Of a stretch of DNA of 64,000 nt, positions 21,962 to 35,205 are shown piece after piece; position 1 is the first letter of the stretch, and each line of letters starts with the position of its first letter. This DNA comes from Polytrichum commune. Its lineage: Eukaryota; Streptophyta; Polytrichopsida; Polytrichales; Polytrichaceae. Under the pieces are notes generated by a model. The model was not told the DNA's origin, made no database searches, and saw nothing but the letters and a program-made list of their open reading frames with translations. Location of the stretch: positions 38,056,429 to 38,120,428 of the forward strand of contig OX485804.1 in assembly GCA_950295325.1 (NCBI GenBank). The letters are read 5' to 3'. Both the position numbers and the translations under genes were made by a program.

Positions 21962-23400
21962 GCCCTACCTGCTTTTCAAAGCACGCAAGAAACCGTGAGC
22001 ATTGGTGACTCTGCACCTTCAATGAGCAGCAGCTCAACCAAACCACACGTCCAGCACTTCCTCCTCGCCCTTTTCCTCCTCTTCTAGCTCTTTTAACTAA
22101 AAGCCAATTGCAACTGAGAAGTGATTCCAAGTCTCTTACAACACACTTACAGGGCTGAAAAAGACACATAGCAGCTACCAGCAGCTCAGAAACTCCTCAA
22201 AGCAAATTTTTCAAAGCCTCACCCCGCTCCGACTGGCCTGTCCGTACTAAAGAAAAGGAAACAAACAAGAAAACTCATGAGCTCCACGCACTTTTACCAA
22301 TTATTTATTCCAGCAACAATGCTCTCATCTCATTCTCCAACATCCTCACTTAGAACATCGCAAACAGACACTCTCCCCTTACGCGCGCGCACTCACACAA
22401 CACTCACACACACGTACACACAGACAGCATCATCTCTCTCTACATATCTCTCTGAGCTCCACACACTTTTACGAATTACTTAGCAGCAGCAATGGTCTCA
22501 TCTCGTTCTCCAACATCCTCACTCTAAACATCGCAAGCACACACTCTCCCTCACACACAGGCACGCAGACATGATCATCCCGAAAGTAATGAGCTCTACA
22601 CACTTTTACCAATTATTCAACAGCAGGAATGCTGTCTTCGCATTCTCCAACATCCTAACTTCAAACACCACAAACACTCTCCTCTCAATCACACACACGC
22701 ACAAAGACAGCATCATCCAGAGAGGGAAAACAAAACTTTACCAATTACTCATCAGCAGCAATGGTCTGGTCTCATTTCCCTCTTCAAACATCGCAATATT
22801 TTTCCTTTACATATACATACATACACGCACGTACGCACACACACTCTCTCTCTCCCTCCCTCTCTCTCGCCAAACGAATAAGCTCCAGGAACCGACTCCT
22901 CCAAACTCCAAAGTCTACCAACGGTAACAAACCAAAAAAAAAGGACGCCACCAAAAAAAAGGGAAGGGGGCGGGGGGGGGGGACCGACACTAAGTTAACT
23001 AGCAGAGTGCAGCACTCACAGGTGGAGGAAGAAGCAGGCGGGGGTAGGTGGTGGAGTGGGACGATGACGAGCCGGTTGCACTGCACTACTACTGACAACC
23101 TCTACCTCCTCCTCCTTCTCACGAACACCGTTGTTGCTGCGCATTCTTGGTCCTCGGCATGGCGGAGGACCTTGGCGCATCAGCAGCAATCGGCCGGAGC
23201 TCCCCGTCGCAACAAACTTTGCAACCGAGAGCGAGAGAGAGACCGGCTGACTGACTGGCTGGCAGGCAACGAGCGAGCGAGCTCACTCCCTTTCTTCTTC
23301 CTTCCCTTCTTCCTCCCTCCCTGCCGTTGGTAGCTGGTCACGTGAGCACGGCAATGAGCGAGCCCGCCATAGCAGCCGAAGCGCGAGCGAGAGGCGAGGG
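21962..23400 (-). promoter_or_regulatory. 5' leader with UTR intron, and GC-rich promoter of the lectin kinase gene
   Basis: On the minus strand a donor (ACCT|GTGAGT, intron from 23019) pairs with a pyrimidine-rich acceptor (TTTTCTTTAG, ending 22247). This predicts a 773-bp intron in the 5'UTR. The GC-rich, purine-rich segment 23030-23400 would be the first non-coding exon and promoter edge. The splice sites are seen; their use is inference. A short upstream ATG (near 23162) is followed by an early stop. Confidence 0.5.
22278..22810. repeat. Four-unit degenerate tandem repeat inside the kinase leader intron
   Basis: TGAGCTC(C/T)AC(A/G)CACTTTTAC recurs at 22278, 22453 and 22590, with a worn unit from about 22733. 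Each is followed by AGCAGCAATG- and ATCTC(A/G)TTCTCCAACATC-like text. The unit length drifts between 137 and 175 bp. Between units are CA/CT-rich microsatellites. Confidence 0.65.
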
Positions 23401-23737
23401 GGAGAGGCGAGGGAGAGAGTGGAAAAAACCGCAGGGGCAGGCGGGCACAGAAAAGCGTTGGGCCTGCGAAGGAGGCTGGGCAGGGTCGTCGCAAAATGGT
23501 GGCCTGCCCCCTGGCCCTGGGCCCCCTTGATTCAAGGAGAGAGACGATGGGAGGGAACGCGTGGGGAACTGCACGAGAACTGCAGGGGAGCGCCGGGGAG
23601 CGTGGGGCACGCCGAGGGAACGGGAGGAACGGGCAGAAATGGGGGGAACGGTGGGGACGGGAACGGCGTGGGGGGTGGGGAGCGGCGCCTCTCTGCTTAA
23701 ATAGCTCCTAGGCCCGGATTTGTGATGATGTCTAGTG

Positions 23738-25500
23738 TCTAAATTTATGCATTGTGGTCAAGGCAACTATGGGGAGAACACAATTGAAGCGAGCATGGGG
23801 CGTAACTTTGTTAGAGTCACTTTCCATCCGTAACTCTAACCACTTCGTTCTTTGCATCCCTTCCCTAGTTCGTAAAATGTCGGTCAAGGGGGAGAACGAG
23901 TGAACAAGGGCTTCATTTCACTTCATTCCATCCGGAAACGATTAAATTATGCCCAAGTTTCTTATGGTCGATTCGCACCTTCAAATGTGTCCATGTTGTT
24001 TTTGAGTGGACATGCCAAGCGATTTTTGTTGGTGTCTTTGGTTTTTATTTGAATACAAGGAGGCACGTTACCACCTGAATCGATATTTATGTCGTGGTTT
24101 AACCAGTGCATCCCCTGATAATAATATACAACGTCAGGCAATCCGACGTGAATTTGAGCCCGTTGGCCCTACCCTGCTCAAGGATCCCCTTGGTGTAGGG
24201 TGGGGTTTACTGCCTACCTTGCGGTGGGTGGGCTCTTGGTGTTTCCATCAAGTAGAGAGAAGATTTCACAACCGGGAATCGAACCGCCGACCCCTCTGTT
24301 TGGATTTGGGTACCTCTCCACTGTCATCCGGTAGTTTAGGGTCATCTCAGACTGGCATCCCCACATGTGTTACCTAGTTCCATCCGGAAGCGATTGAATT
24401 ATGCCAAAGCTTTCATGGTGAAACACACCTTAAAATGTGTCCATGTCACTCTTAAGTGGTATTCAAAGCGATATTGGTGGTGTGTTTGTTTCTTGTTGGA
24501 TACAAGGAGACACATTATCACCTATAATCAATAATCATGCCATGGTCTAACTAGTTCATCCTTGCATCGATTACCTAGCTTGTAAAATGACAAAGGGTCG
24601 GTCAAGGTAACACGAGAGAACAATCGAACTGGGAGTAACTTTATCTCATCTGGAAGCTATTGAATTGTGTTGAAGTGTTTTACGGTGAACTACACATCCA
24701 AATGTATCCATGCCACCCTTCGTGGTCAAGCCAAGCAATTTTGTTGGCATGTTTGTTTCTCAATGAACAAGAGAAGGCATATTGTCGCCCATAATCGATG
24801 ATCATCTCATGGCCTCACCTTAGCGTCCTTGCATCCATTATCTAGTTCGTAAAATGTCAGAGAGTCAAACATCTTGTCCATAAAGTTTTCAAGTGATGTG
24901 TATAATTTCTTTCCAATGACCAGTTATGTCTCTTGGTCAAGATGGGGAGAACAGAGTGTAGTATTTATTTGGAGGAGATCGAATTAAGTTTAATTTATTT
25001 TTAAGGGTGAACCATACATCCATGTCACATGATCCAATATAGTGTCTACACATATCTTAATCAATATGTATAATAATTCCTTGCAATGGAAACTATGTTA
25101 AATGATAGTCATTTGTTGAACATGATTCATGGTCACATGTTGCTCATCCAAGACCATTCTCTAATAATTGTTGTACTATCTAAATTTTATGCTTTTTAGT
25201 CAAAAGAAGGGAGACTACTTTTCAAAGAGAGTATGAACTTGTGATGAGGTTTCTTATGGTGGAGCACGCATTCAAATGCTCCAACATATCATCTACAAAG
25301 TTTTCTTGTTGATGTGTACAACATGTTCACAATGGAAACTACATCAAATAATGGTAGTTGGGAGGACTTCATTTGCGGTCACCTATTACTTGCTCAAAGT
25401 CCATAAAGTTGTAAAAAAAATATGTTTGAAGTACATCTGGACTTATTCACGAATTGTGGACAAAATGAGATTCATAAATGTGCACTTCTATAGGTGAACC
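23738..25500. repeat. Degenerate tandem array with a SINE insertion
   Basis: Units of about 250-330 bp carry GGTCAAG, TCCATC(C/T)GGAA(G/A)C(G/T)ATT, CAAATGT(G/A)TCCATG, TTGGTGGTGT or TTGGTGTC, and ATACAAGGAG(A/G)CAC in order. Units start near 23755, 24600, 24937 and 25199, with one more partial unit from 24375. The SINE at 24116-24354 interrupts the first unit. No gene is present. Confidence 0.55.
24116..24354 (-). mobile_element. tRNA-derived SINE, copy 2 (better preserved)
   Basis: On the minus strand an A box (TGACAGTGGAG, 24326-24316) is followed 41 nt later by a perfect B box (GGTTCGATTCC, 24285-24275). This is the internal RNA polymerase III promoter of tRNA-derived SINEs. The body holds GAGCCCACCCACCGCAAGGT and the 3' end has a short TATTATTA-type tail. 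GCATCCCC flanks both ends (24108-24115 and 24355-24362). A neighbouring array unit has the uninterrupted site near 24549-24567. Confidence 0.75.
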
Positions 25501-28500
25501 CTATGATATAAATGCAACAATTGCTCCTAGATGTGAATTGCATCTCTTGTTGTAGCACATGTTAGTTGCATGCAAATTACGTCATTTGTGAAAAATATAT
25601 ATAGTTAGAGGGAATATTTGTTCATTTCTTCTCAAATTATATATATATTATTTTCATCATAATCTTCTAATTTCTTTCTTCAAATAATTTGTTGTTCAAT
25701 GTACACGTCTCAACCGTGCATAAAATACTCTCAAATAGATTATTAATTTTGGACGAGTCTTCTGTCCATATTTACATAAATCCTAGTTTTAAGTCAATGT
25801 ACATGTGGTACAAGGTCATGGACTAATTGTAGATTGGTTCTCAAATCATTTGGCACAAACTCTAATATCCTCACATTTCTAACTAAATTTTCCTCCAAGT
25901 GCATGAATTTCTTTAGTTGGGGGGGGGATCATGTGGTCAACACATGATGATTATTTATAGCACTATAGTAATATGTAAGGCTTACTTGAAATTAGGAAGG
26001 TACCAAGTTGTCCCTAATCAACAATGTTACGCCCACCCAATGGCCTTCATCTAATACATTACGTGTGGAGAGATGAAGCAACATGAAGTTATTTGGTATA
26101 GATTAGCACAAGCACGTGTCCACAACATTATGCAATTGACTTTGTGCATTGGGTGGGGCTAGGAATAAGCATGATTCTATTTGGAATTATACCATGTTTA
26201 TTCTATCAACACAACACTGCACTAACATATTCAGGTTGGAAAACTCAGGTGAAGCGATGCACTGATATTATTAGAATGAAACAGTTGACAACAATTAAAT
26301 AATGTTATGCATGGGGGGCATGGAAAGTTTTTAAGAAAACAACATGAATGACCAAAACCATGGTTTTAGGGGGTCATGATGGTATAAAAAGGAAATGGAG
26401 CATGATAATCATTGGGAGAGGCATGACTCGCAACCATCCGTTGCTTGTTTAAGTCCATGGTCATAATCCAATAAGTTTTCTATGGGAGATGTGGAGTAAC
26501 ATCAAAGCATTCTACTATACATTGACACAAATACTTGAGATTCATAAGAAGAATACAAGAAATGGCACCGGACAAGTGGGAAAATGGAATTGGGTAATGG
26601 GATTGTCATTGGAATAGCTAGGAAGTGTGTGACAAGTGGCACGAAGGGATAAGTGTTGTGTATAGGGAAATGCATGGACCGAGTGCCCTTTCAATTGTAA
26701 GGAACTTTTAAGTGTGGGGTCCTTGAGGGGCTGATCACCCCGGCCAGTTTTAACACCATCCATCGGCATCTCCGGCTATAATAGTATGAAAACTGGTGGG
26801 CCAACATCTATTTCTCAACATAGTCCCCATCAATTTCACAACTGAAACTAGACGAAATTTTTGATGTGATTGGGGTATGAGAGGGGTGAGAGGGCGTCCT
26901 TCGACATGGAATGCACCGGCGCATGTTGTTTCCCTTAGTGCAAATTCGGTGTGCATTATGAGCGGAGCAATGTTTGAGTGAGGTTGGCCAACTTAGCGGG
27001 GTTAGGCCAAAATTCATGAAATCTTATGCTCCAAAACTCCTCCAAATCAAGGGCGAATAAGACCGGACACTTCTAAGTTAACATCACTTCAACTTTACGT
27101 GGGTGGGGGGGGTTGAACCGAACATAACAAGATGGTAACCATGAGGCCTAGGGGCCGTCTATAACGAGTGCCATGCTACAATGGACGAATACATGTTTGC
27201 CTCGCTAAGTACAATTGTCTACTAGCCTCGAGGCTCAAAGATGCAATATAACACTATGGTCTTTATACTCGCATCAAAAATTTCACATCATTTTGAGAAG
27301 AGGTGAAAATGGACATTTGAAACTCCTCCTTTCATAGCCGCTAGTTGAGATGGAAAAAAAATGCATCGTAAAAAGTTTCTCATTAAAATTATCACCGAGC
27401 ATATTACAATAATTGCACTAAGCCTTATGAAACATCATTATTACGAAGGTCTTTATACATCTATTGTTGAATACATTGTGACATAATGATGAACGTGATA
27501 CACATGAACACACACATCTCGAAAGTAAGGTGAGATGTCAAGATTAAAGTACGCCACATTATTTCTCCCAAAAAAATGCATAGCCATTCTATAATAAATC
27601 AAAGAGATTGAACCAACAAGGTGACGTATTACGGAGAGTTTCAAGGGCCAACAAGAGGAATGGATTGTTGGGAGCCTCTTTGAAACAAGGATGCATTCCA
27701 AATCTTGTGATGTCTAACATCTAGTTTTCTCCTCCCAATCTTCATCTACCTAACGTGTGAGCCATCTAATGGGAGAAGAACCTCACACTTTAAGGGCCGG
27801 TTTGCAATCGAGAGAGTGAACCAACAAGACGAAGTAAAACAAAATATGTAATTGATGTTGAAATGTGAGATTGAATTCGAGCTATGTTTTTACTCAAATA
27901 ACACAAATGACATGTATTTCTATCAAGACATAGGAAAACACTTGCTTGGAGAAGGTGGTATTGTATATATGTAATATTAAGATGAGTCGTAGTAACGTGT
28001 AAGTTTAAGTTGTCACTAACCCACAATAATAGGACAAAGTGACGTAGATGTGAGATAACACCTTCTAACACATTAGAGATAGATGTCAGGTTTTATTATG
28101 TGTTTTTTTTTTTTTTATCAAGTTGTCATAAAGATGTTGAAATTTGGATTTAAGTGAATATGAATGTAATACTTATCTAGGTTCCCCTTGATATTCAATT
28201 GGACTCTTAAGCCATTCCTCGAGTACAATTTATGTACTACTAGGCATGGGAAAATTTGATTACAAAAATAAGAATCCTTTCACAAAAGCGCTCTTGCTAT
28301 ATCCGCTATTTGAGCAACAAAGAAAAAGCCATTAAAACAAGAAACATAATTAAAGTGGTTTTTGCATTGTTGAGACATGCACATTCCCCCCCCCCCAAAA
28401 AAAAGGGAGAGGTGGAAGAAAGTAGAAAATATGATGGAAATTATAATTGACTGTACTTTGAGAAGCAACATGTTCATGTAATCATTCAATATTTGTATTG

Positions 28501-29234
28501 TTTGCAAATAACATAGTGTGTGTATGCAGCTAAACAATCTTGGTTAACACAAGATTTTATGTCCATCAATGTTTTTAAACACATGCGATGTGTCCAAAAG
28601 AGGTCCAAAAGCGTGCATGTACATTTGTATAGGCAAGTGTGTTAGTAAACTTATAGCCCACCCACATTTACTGGTGTGGGCCACCAACGAACGGTTCCTA
28701 CTAGCATTGGTTACATCCAGTGGCTGTCACTAGTCAAAATGAAGCTAAAAATGACCCCTACTAGTAGGAGCCGTTCATTGGCCACCCACACCAATAAGTG
28801 TGGACATGTTATTAGTTGTCTTGGCATCAACTTCATCTATTGTAACCATAATTGTAACCACTAACACACATAATGGATTTGTTTACTAAAATCTATAACT
28901 ACAATATATATATATATATAACACTTGCAATTATGCCCAAAAATGTAATTAGGCCAGGCTTTCCAAAGAAAACCTAAAGTTTTAATCCAATCTCAATGTG
29001 TATAACAAGTGAATAATATGTGGTGTTATGTCAAGCATGCTTGAGGTTTTAAAGGTTAAATGATGCTCCGAGTTATATTTCTGAACAATAAATATGTATA
29101 TAAAATATGGGTTCGAAAACCCTTAGAAATCAAATGTGCCAACTTCAACCCACAAATATTCTTCTTTTAAATCCAAGTCCATGAAGTATTGCTTGTCGCA
29201 ATCTAAAAACATGTTGACAACCATATTCTAAGAT
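25501..29234. other. AT-rich region without recognised genes
   Basis: Both strands were read. Only short ORFs without motifs, a T-run (28109-28121), a C10-A8 run (28387-28404) and scattered repeat pieces are visible. 26180-26300 resembles 9590-9690. Confidence 0.35.
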
Positions 29235-29410
29235 ATGTGGGTCTTATGTGGTCACTCTTCTTAATTGGAGACTTGTTTTTTTAGTGGTCAATCTCGAGGT
29301 TCGTAATTGAGAATGGACACCAAAAAGCCATGTATTATGGTGAAATTGGACTAGATGTGATCAAAGTATTCACAACATTCTAAGTTCAATTCTCAATGCA
29401 ATTGGGCAGG
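29235..29410 (+). repeat. Dispersed repeat family P, copy
   Basis: Landmarks GTGGTCACTCTTCTTAATTG, AATGGACACCAAAAAGCCATG, ATTGGACTAGATGTGATCAA and TTCTCAATGCAATTGGG are present in family order. Confidence 0.55.
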
Positions 29411-29756
29411 CCTATGTTGTCACTTAGAGAGGTGAGAATCCTCACTTTGACCTCCTATAACATTTGCAACCCGGGTTCAATTATGAGACTTGAAATAAAA
29501 ACTTTGTGATTTATAATTACTAACGGGGTGAGACACTCCCAATATGATATGACCCAACGTCCCATATTGTTTTTGCAGTCGGAAATGCCCACAATAGGGC
29601 CACACACTTTCAAGCATTTGGCGTTAATCATACGCCAATCTTATCCATAAGCATGTATAATCACTCACAGAGAAATTGCCTATGTGAGCAAAGATTGACT
29701 TGAAACAATTAAAAGATGATCATTTCAAGTCAATTGTCATTGTATGTGTGACCACT

Positions 29757-29950
29757 CAAAGAGAAAGAAGGGAGAGATGGAATTATCACATATGAGCGTG
29801 CGTACCTCTCATTCATCCAACATGAAAGCCCTAAATTTGTATGCATCACGGAGGTTACTAAATTTTAGTTGATTTGACGCCATAATCTGTTTCAAAAACC
29901 CAAATTAGTCGAGTCCTAGTCATTAGAGATGAATCAACCACCAATTTACA
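29757..29950. mobile_element. Foldback repeat family A, copy 3 (left part)
   Basis: GGAATTATCACATATGAGCG, then CTCTCATTCATCCAACATGA: the left arm and part of the body. The right arm is missing. Confidence 0.5.
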
Positions 29951-30729
29951 AAGGTTCAAGACAATGATATCAATGGCAAAACACAAAATGTGTAAGTAAG
30001 GATGTTAGTTAGCGGAAGTCGGTGTGAGGATGCATGCTCAAAATACCTACCGAGGGAGAGAGTGAATTGGGGAATGGGAGGGTCAAAACTCTCATTTATT
30101 GTAGACCCCCATACTACAAATTATAACCTAAATTCATCCTTAAGTTGGAGTTGGAAACTTTGAATTCGTCTACCTTCTATAAGGTATTCAATGTCATATA
30201 CACTATTGGCAAACAATCTAAACTAGATGCCTAGAGGTCGAGTAATGCCATGTCCACTAATTGTCAACATTACATTGTTTTTTGCCATAAGTGACTCTTT
30301 TGAGATTCATAATCATTTATGGTGTGATATTTAGTGTACCACATCAGAGTGCTTGAGATAGTTGAACGTACTAATGCCAAGTGTCGTGTGTTTTCATTTA
30401 TAATCAACTTGTTGACCATTGTGTAACCTAAGCATAGATCTCATCATAACTTTGAACATACGAATGCATAAGATATTAGTAAGCACACTAGAACATCGAG
30501 TTGTTGGCCATTTGTGTAACCTATGACATGCCTCGTAACATGGTAAACAACGTTATCACGCATATGACACTAAATATTATAAACATTATAATGAACTTGT
30601 ATTGAGATGAATAAGCAACCAACTTATAGAGGATGGATTTTAACTATTACCCCCCGGTAGGTGTTAGGATAACTAAAGTGTCAGTGCGATATCCAAAAAT
30701 ATGTTAGGATGACGATTCTTTCCTCTTTC
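29951..30729. other. Unassigned spacer
   Basis: Nothing beyond short repeat pieces. Confidence 0.3.
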
Positions 30730-30972
30730 CAGGAGAGAGAATTATCGTTGACGAGCATACCTCCAAGCCATCCACCATAGAAACTTGAGCCCTATAGGTT
30801 TGTTGTTGTTTCATCTCATATGACCTCGACTAGACTAATCTTGGGTCTTTGGAGCTAATTCCGGTGCAAACCAACCTCAAAAATATAACCTCCAAGCTGG
30901 GTATTAGTTTAGGGCTTTATGTTGGATGAATCAAAGGTATGCTCATATCCCATAATCCCACACGTCTCTCTT
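30730..30972. mobile_element. Foldback repeat family A, copy 4 (both arms)
   Basis: The left arm GAGAGAATTATCGTTGACGA and the right arm GCTTTATGTTGGATGAATCA..GGTATGCTCATATCCC are inverted. The body shares ATAGGTTT and TTCATCTCATATGA with copy 5. Confidence 0.5.
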
Positions 30973-31069
30973 CCGTTGTGGTTTTCCACATGGGCAAAGT
31001 TTGGAAGAAGGGGTAGAAGTTGTAGAAACTAGTCGAGAACGGGAGGTACTAGACCCCATTAGAGATAAG

Positions 31070-32130
31070 TTTCTATCACTATTTTAGAATGTGATAATAG
31101 GGAACCACAAGTCTTTCTTTCAATCAAATTATCGAATTCACAGTATTCTCTATCTTGGGGAGGCTTCCACATTGTGCCACTCTAGGGAATTAGTTGGTTT
31201 CAAACCATCCTAATGTACTTTTAGCTCGTTAGCCTTTTGACTTCCCGGACTCTATAATCAACTTCATTTTATTTCATTAGGAACACTAACATGGTGAATC
31301 GGGAGGATCATGAACAATTAACACAATATACCAGCCCCAATGTGGCAAAGAACTTATATAGGTGGGCGTCGGGGTTGGCAAGTAAGTTGAGTTATTGGGG
31401 GGTCGTCGATGGTGAGGGGGCTAACTTAAGAAAAAGAAACAATGGTGGTCTAATTTTGTGGTGTCTAAAAGTGCTTCTACACTCCGCCACTCTAGAAAGT
31501 TAACTAGTTTGAAACCATCGTGATGTACTTTGAGTCCCATTAGCCTTTTGGCTTCCAGGACTCTGAAAACCATTTCATTAGGAACACTAGTGAGGAGCAA
31601 TGGGAACATTATGAGGAAAACGGTGGAGACCAGGGGAGGAGGGTTACATCGGTCAAATCCGATGGTCGAGAGAGCACAGGCAACGTGGCCTCACCAGAAG
31701 CCAGAAGCTGCTTTCATTGCCCATAGACTTCTTCTCGACAAATAGCACAATACATCGGCCCTGGTGTGGCAAGGACCTTAAATAGGTGGGCGTTGGGGTT
31801 GGCAAGTAAGTTAAGCTACTGGGGGGGTGGTGGGGCGTAGGGAAACTCACTTAAAGAAGAGAATTTCCAGTGGTCTAAATTTGCTGTGCCTAAATAAATG
31901 CTTGTGCACTCCGTCACTCTAGAAAACCAACCAGTTTGAAACCATCGTGATGTACTTTCAGCCCCATCAACCTTTTTGCTCTAAAATCGATTCGATCGGG
32001 AACACTAGGGGGGAACAACAACGGGAACATTACGAGGAACGAATAGGCACAACATAAGGGCCCCGGTGTGGCAAGGAGGTTAAATAGGGGGGGGGGGGCA
32101 AGGGGTTGGCAAGTAAGTTAATAAGTTACG
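31070..32130 (+). repeat. Three-unit tandem repeat
   Basis: AATGTACTTTT/GATGTACTTT with flanking CCATC and AGCC(T/C)TTT recurs at 31212, 31522 and 31949. GGTTGGCAAGTAAGTT recurs near 31375, 31798 and 32105. The units differ in length (about 310-425 bp). ORFs in this block are shadows. An inverted single unit lies at 8840-9030. Confidence 0.6.
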
Positions 32131-33582
32131 AGGGGCGTAGATAGGGGAGAAGGAGGGGAATTTGTGGGTGTCTAAATTTAAGGCGGGGGGTTCTTCCTCC
32201 CAGTTGCCGGGTCGCGGCATGGGGAGAGTGAGGTTGGCTAAATGCGGGCGTGCATTTAATGAGCTTGTACAAAATACAAGGCCATCCATGTATGGCCATG
32301 ACGTGTGGCATATATATACTCCCCTCCCAATATCATCAACTCCAAAGTCGACGGAGGCCGTGTTATCGGTGTTTTAACTTAAGCTACTCTAGTAGTATAG
32401 TCTAGTATAGTATGGAGTAGCGTATCGTACGCTTTACTTCTAATAACTTACCTACCATCCTCTAGACTAGGTATAAGGTAAAGTGGGCCTCCAACAGACA
32501 CATTTAGCTACGCATGGGGGCCACTTTTCCCCCGAATATGTGTTTAACACGCAATTAATACGGGGATGATTAACAAACGCAATTCGAGGCCGTAGCGATT
32601 TCCCATGTAATCTCGTATGGAGTTTTTTTTCTTCTTCTTTCCCTTCATTTATCAAACTAGAGATTCTCTTTTCCATTTCTTCTTGATGTGGTCGTATAGG
32701 TATGTTGGACTACAAATTACGGCCACGTAGTCTAGTTTTCTTGTTAACGCATGTATCTTTATGGTGCTTGGTATTCAATCCGGACTCACGACGCCTAACG
32801 AGCCAAATATAGGTGTTTCATTCGGTTAAGTAACCGAATTTGGCATGCTTCCTTGATTTCCAACGCCCAAATCTTGGCCCCGATCACTAGAACTTGGAAG
32901 ATCACATAATTGGGTTGTATTTGATGACGAAGAAGATGCTTGTGTGAGCTTTTAAGTTCAACCCCCGAGTTCATGCCACCTAATGAAATGGGGAGGATCA
33001 ACCGCTAGTTGAAGATGAGCCCGGTTGAAGTTTGAGACTTTGGGAAAATTCACCCAACATTTTGGAGGAGTTTGTGGAATATGTACCTCGGGTTCTTCAA
33101 GGAAAAAACCGGAAGATCGCAACATGTACCGGTCGGAGTTGAAAACACTAGCATTTTGACCGATTATGCCTAAAAAGGTATAAGGGACTCCAACGTTTCC
33201 ACATCAACTAAGATGGTTGTTGTGAATCCTTGGCCGATTACAAGTAGTATCTACACACATCATATCGTAGGTAGAGACATCAACACGTGGTGTTTGTTTG
33301 CATCAAATACATTCATAGGGGCCCAAACTTCATGGCGTCTAGGTAGTGAAGCTCTAGTATAAAAAACAAGCCCCTTATAGCTTGAGGGCCAATTCATGAC
33401 AAACTATACTACTCCGTTAGACGAATTCGGGGTTTTTGGTGGCATTTTGGAGGTCAATTCAAACTATAATAATATAGTTCTCCAACCGTATGATAACTTG
33501 TTGTATTCCCACCAATGTTGGACTACTACTATAGATGAATGTATGCTTCTAATACACTATATCAATAGTACTACACTATGAC
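32131..33582. other. Unassigned sequence
   Basis: No gene recognised. 33100-33160 has a reverse match to the tandem pair at 43280-43555. Confidence 0.3.
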
Positions 33583-33916
33583 CTTCCTAATATCATGCAT
33601 GTGGCAATCGAAGTGCACGTGGTGTCGAGGAGGTCGGTAGTGCATGCATGGAGGTTTGCAGTGTTATCATGGATGTGTGATAATAGGGAATTAGTGCAGC
33701 ATGTGAAGTTATGGAATTACACAAAGTCAACATTGCAATAATGACAATGATGACAACGTGATGTGAGCGCGTGGTTTGAGTTCTTTGGTTGGATTGTTTT
33801 AATGTCAAAACCCATGATATATGGGAGGGAAACATGACACCAAGGGAGATTTATGTTGAGCACATTTGTTCCCCAAGGTTTCGGGATATAAGAGAGGAGT
33901 GACATGGCGGAGGTTA
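33583..33916 (-). mobile_element. MITE family I, copy 2
   Basis: Ends CTTCCTAATATCATGCATGT and GACATGGCGGAGGTTAGG. The internal text matches copies 1 and 3 (ACACAAAGTCAACATTGCAA). Confidence 0.55.
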
Positions 33917-34274
33917 GGTTGTATCACATAACTTATTTAACTAGTATTAAAGTTGCAATATCAATCAAATCTTGATACATGTTTTGTTAGGTATCACAAG
34001 ATGAGAGGATTTTTGCACACCCAAGTTATGGGTCAATAGCATCCTAATGCCGTGTTGATCTAAGGTAAGTAATACATGTGTAAAAAGGTGTTTAGATGGT
34101 ATATTGACCCAAATGGTATCAAAATTAGAATACTCTCAAATACCCGTACCCTATAATTCTAGAAGCCCATTAAATTTACCCAAGTGGTATCAAAAGATAA
34201 TGACACCATGCCATCATTGGTTTTTCTTGACTTCCCAATGGCCACGTTTATGACTTCAGGTATATGGTTGTTTT
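33917..34274. other. Unassigned spacer
   Basis: AT-rich; no features recognised. Confidence 0.3.
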
Positions 34275-34460
34275 TCGGTTACTTTTCTTAATCGGACACT
34301 TTACTTATGTTTGATTGGTGTGTGGTTAGTGAGGATCAAAGAGCAAACACCATAGAACCACATATCTAAATGAGATTGGACTACGTTTATAAAATTCGAT
34401 CAACCAAGGCACACTCAATAATGTACACACCTAAGAGGACCCATGTATTCACATTAAAAA
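34275..34460 (+). repeat. Dispersed repeat family P, diverged copy
   Basis: GGTTACTTTTCTTAATCGGACAC, AAACACCATAGAACCACAT-like and GAGATTGGACTACGTTTA occur in family order. Confidence 0.45.
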
Positions 34461-34647
34461 TCAACAAACATGCACTTCCAATGAGCTTAACTCAATTAGG
34501 GGAAGTCCGATTTTTGATCTAGTTTCTATGGATGTTTCATCAAAGATTTGCTAATGTAACACAAGTTTGAGGATGTAACTATGACCAATACAAGACAAAG
34601 AACTAGAAAACCCAAACCAAATACGCAACATGCACATACCACCCTTA

Positions 34648-35202
34648 GGGGTTGTTTGCAACACGGACCATGAAGTCGTCCCAAGGCCCTGTAAAATATG
34701 TGGCTGGACGTTGAACTCGTCCTAGGACCACTTCGGTTTACACCAAGGGAAAAATGTCAGAGTGCCCATGGAGTTCCAAGTCCCCAAAAGACATATTTTA
34801 AGACCTACATTATCCACTAACATGGTCCAACGGGTCTTGTGGTGGGAGAGACAAAAGACGTGCTCTTATAGAAAAAGGCAGAATACGTTGTTATAATAAA
34901 ATTTTAATGATTTTTTTTGGAGAATATAAGATAAAGACAAAGCAAAGACAAGATTGTGGTCAAACTTGATTTTATTTTATTTTCAAAACCGCCCTTTTTG
35001 GACATACCTTTTTAAAAAATGAACACATTCGTTTTTATGGTGCAATGGTCAATCCTCTTGGTCCACATTTGGTTTACACCTAGTGAGGGACCCAAAAACT
35101 CCGTTGAATTTATTTAGAAAAGAATTGGACCAAGGAAGTTGGACCATGAAAAAAGACCGTCTTCCATAGTCCGACTTCGTGGTCCATGGTGTAAAGCGGC
35201 CC
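34648..35202. mobile_element. Harbinger-like MITE family H, copy 1
   Basis: Ends GGGGTTGTTTGCAACACGG and GGTCCATGGTGTAAAGCGGCCC pair imperfectly over about 30 bp. TTA lies on both sides (34645-34647 and 35203-35205). A second copy is at 53349-53931. Confidence 0.6.
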
Positions 35203-35205
35203 TTA

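Noticed and set aside
22571..23711. Several long ORFs (up to 190 codons) in the GC-rich zone
   Set aside because: Low-complexity arginine-, glycine- or serine-rich translations of microsatellites and the GC-rich leader of the kinase gene. No domain and no splice logic.
29105..29125. A GGTTCGAAAACC sequence as a tRNA T-arm or B box
   Set aside because: No cloverleaf and no A box at the right distance. It is just a short palindrome.
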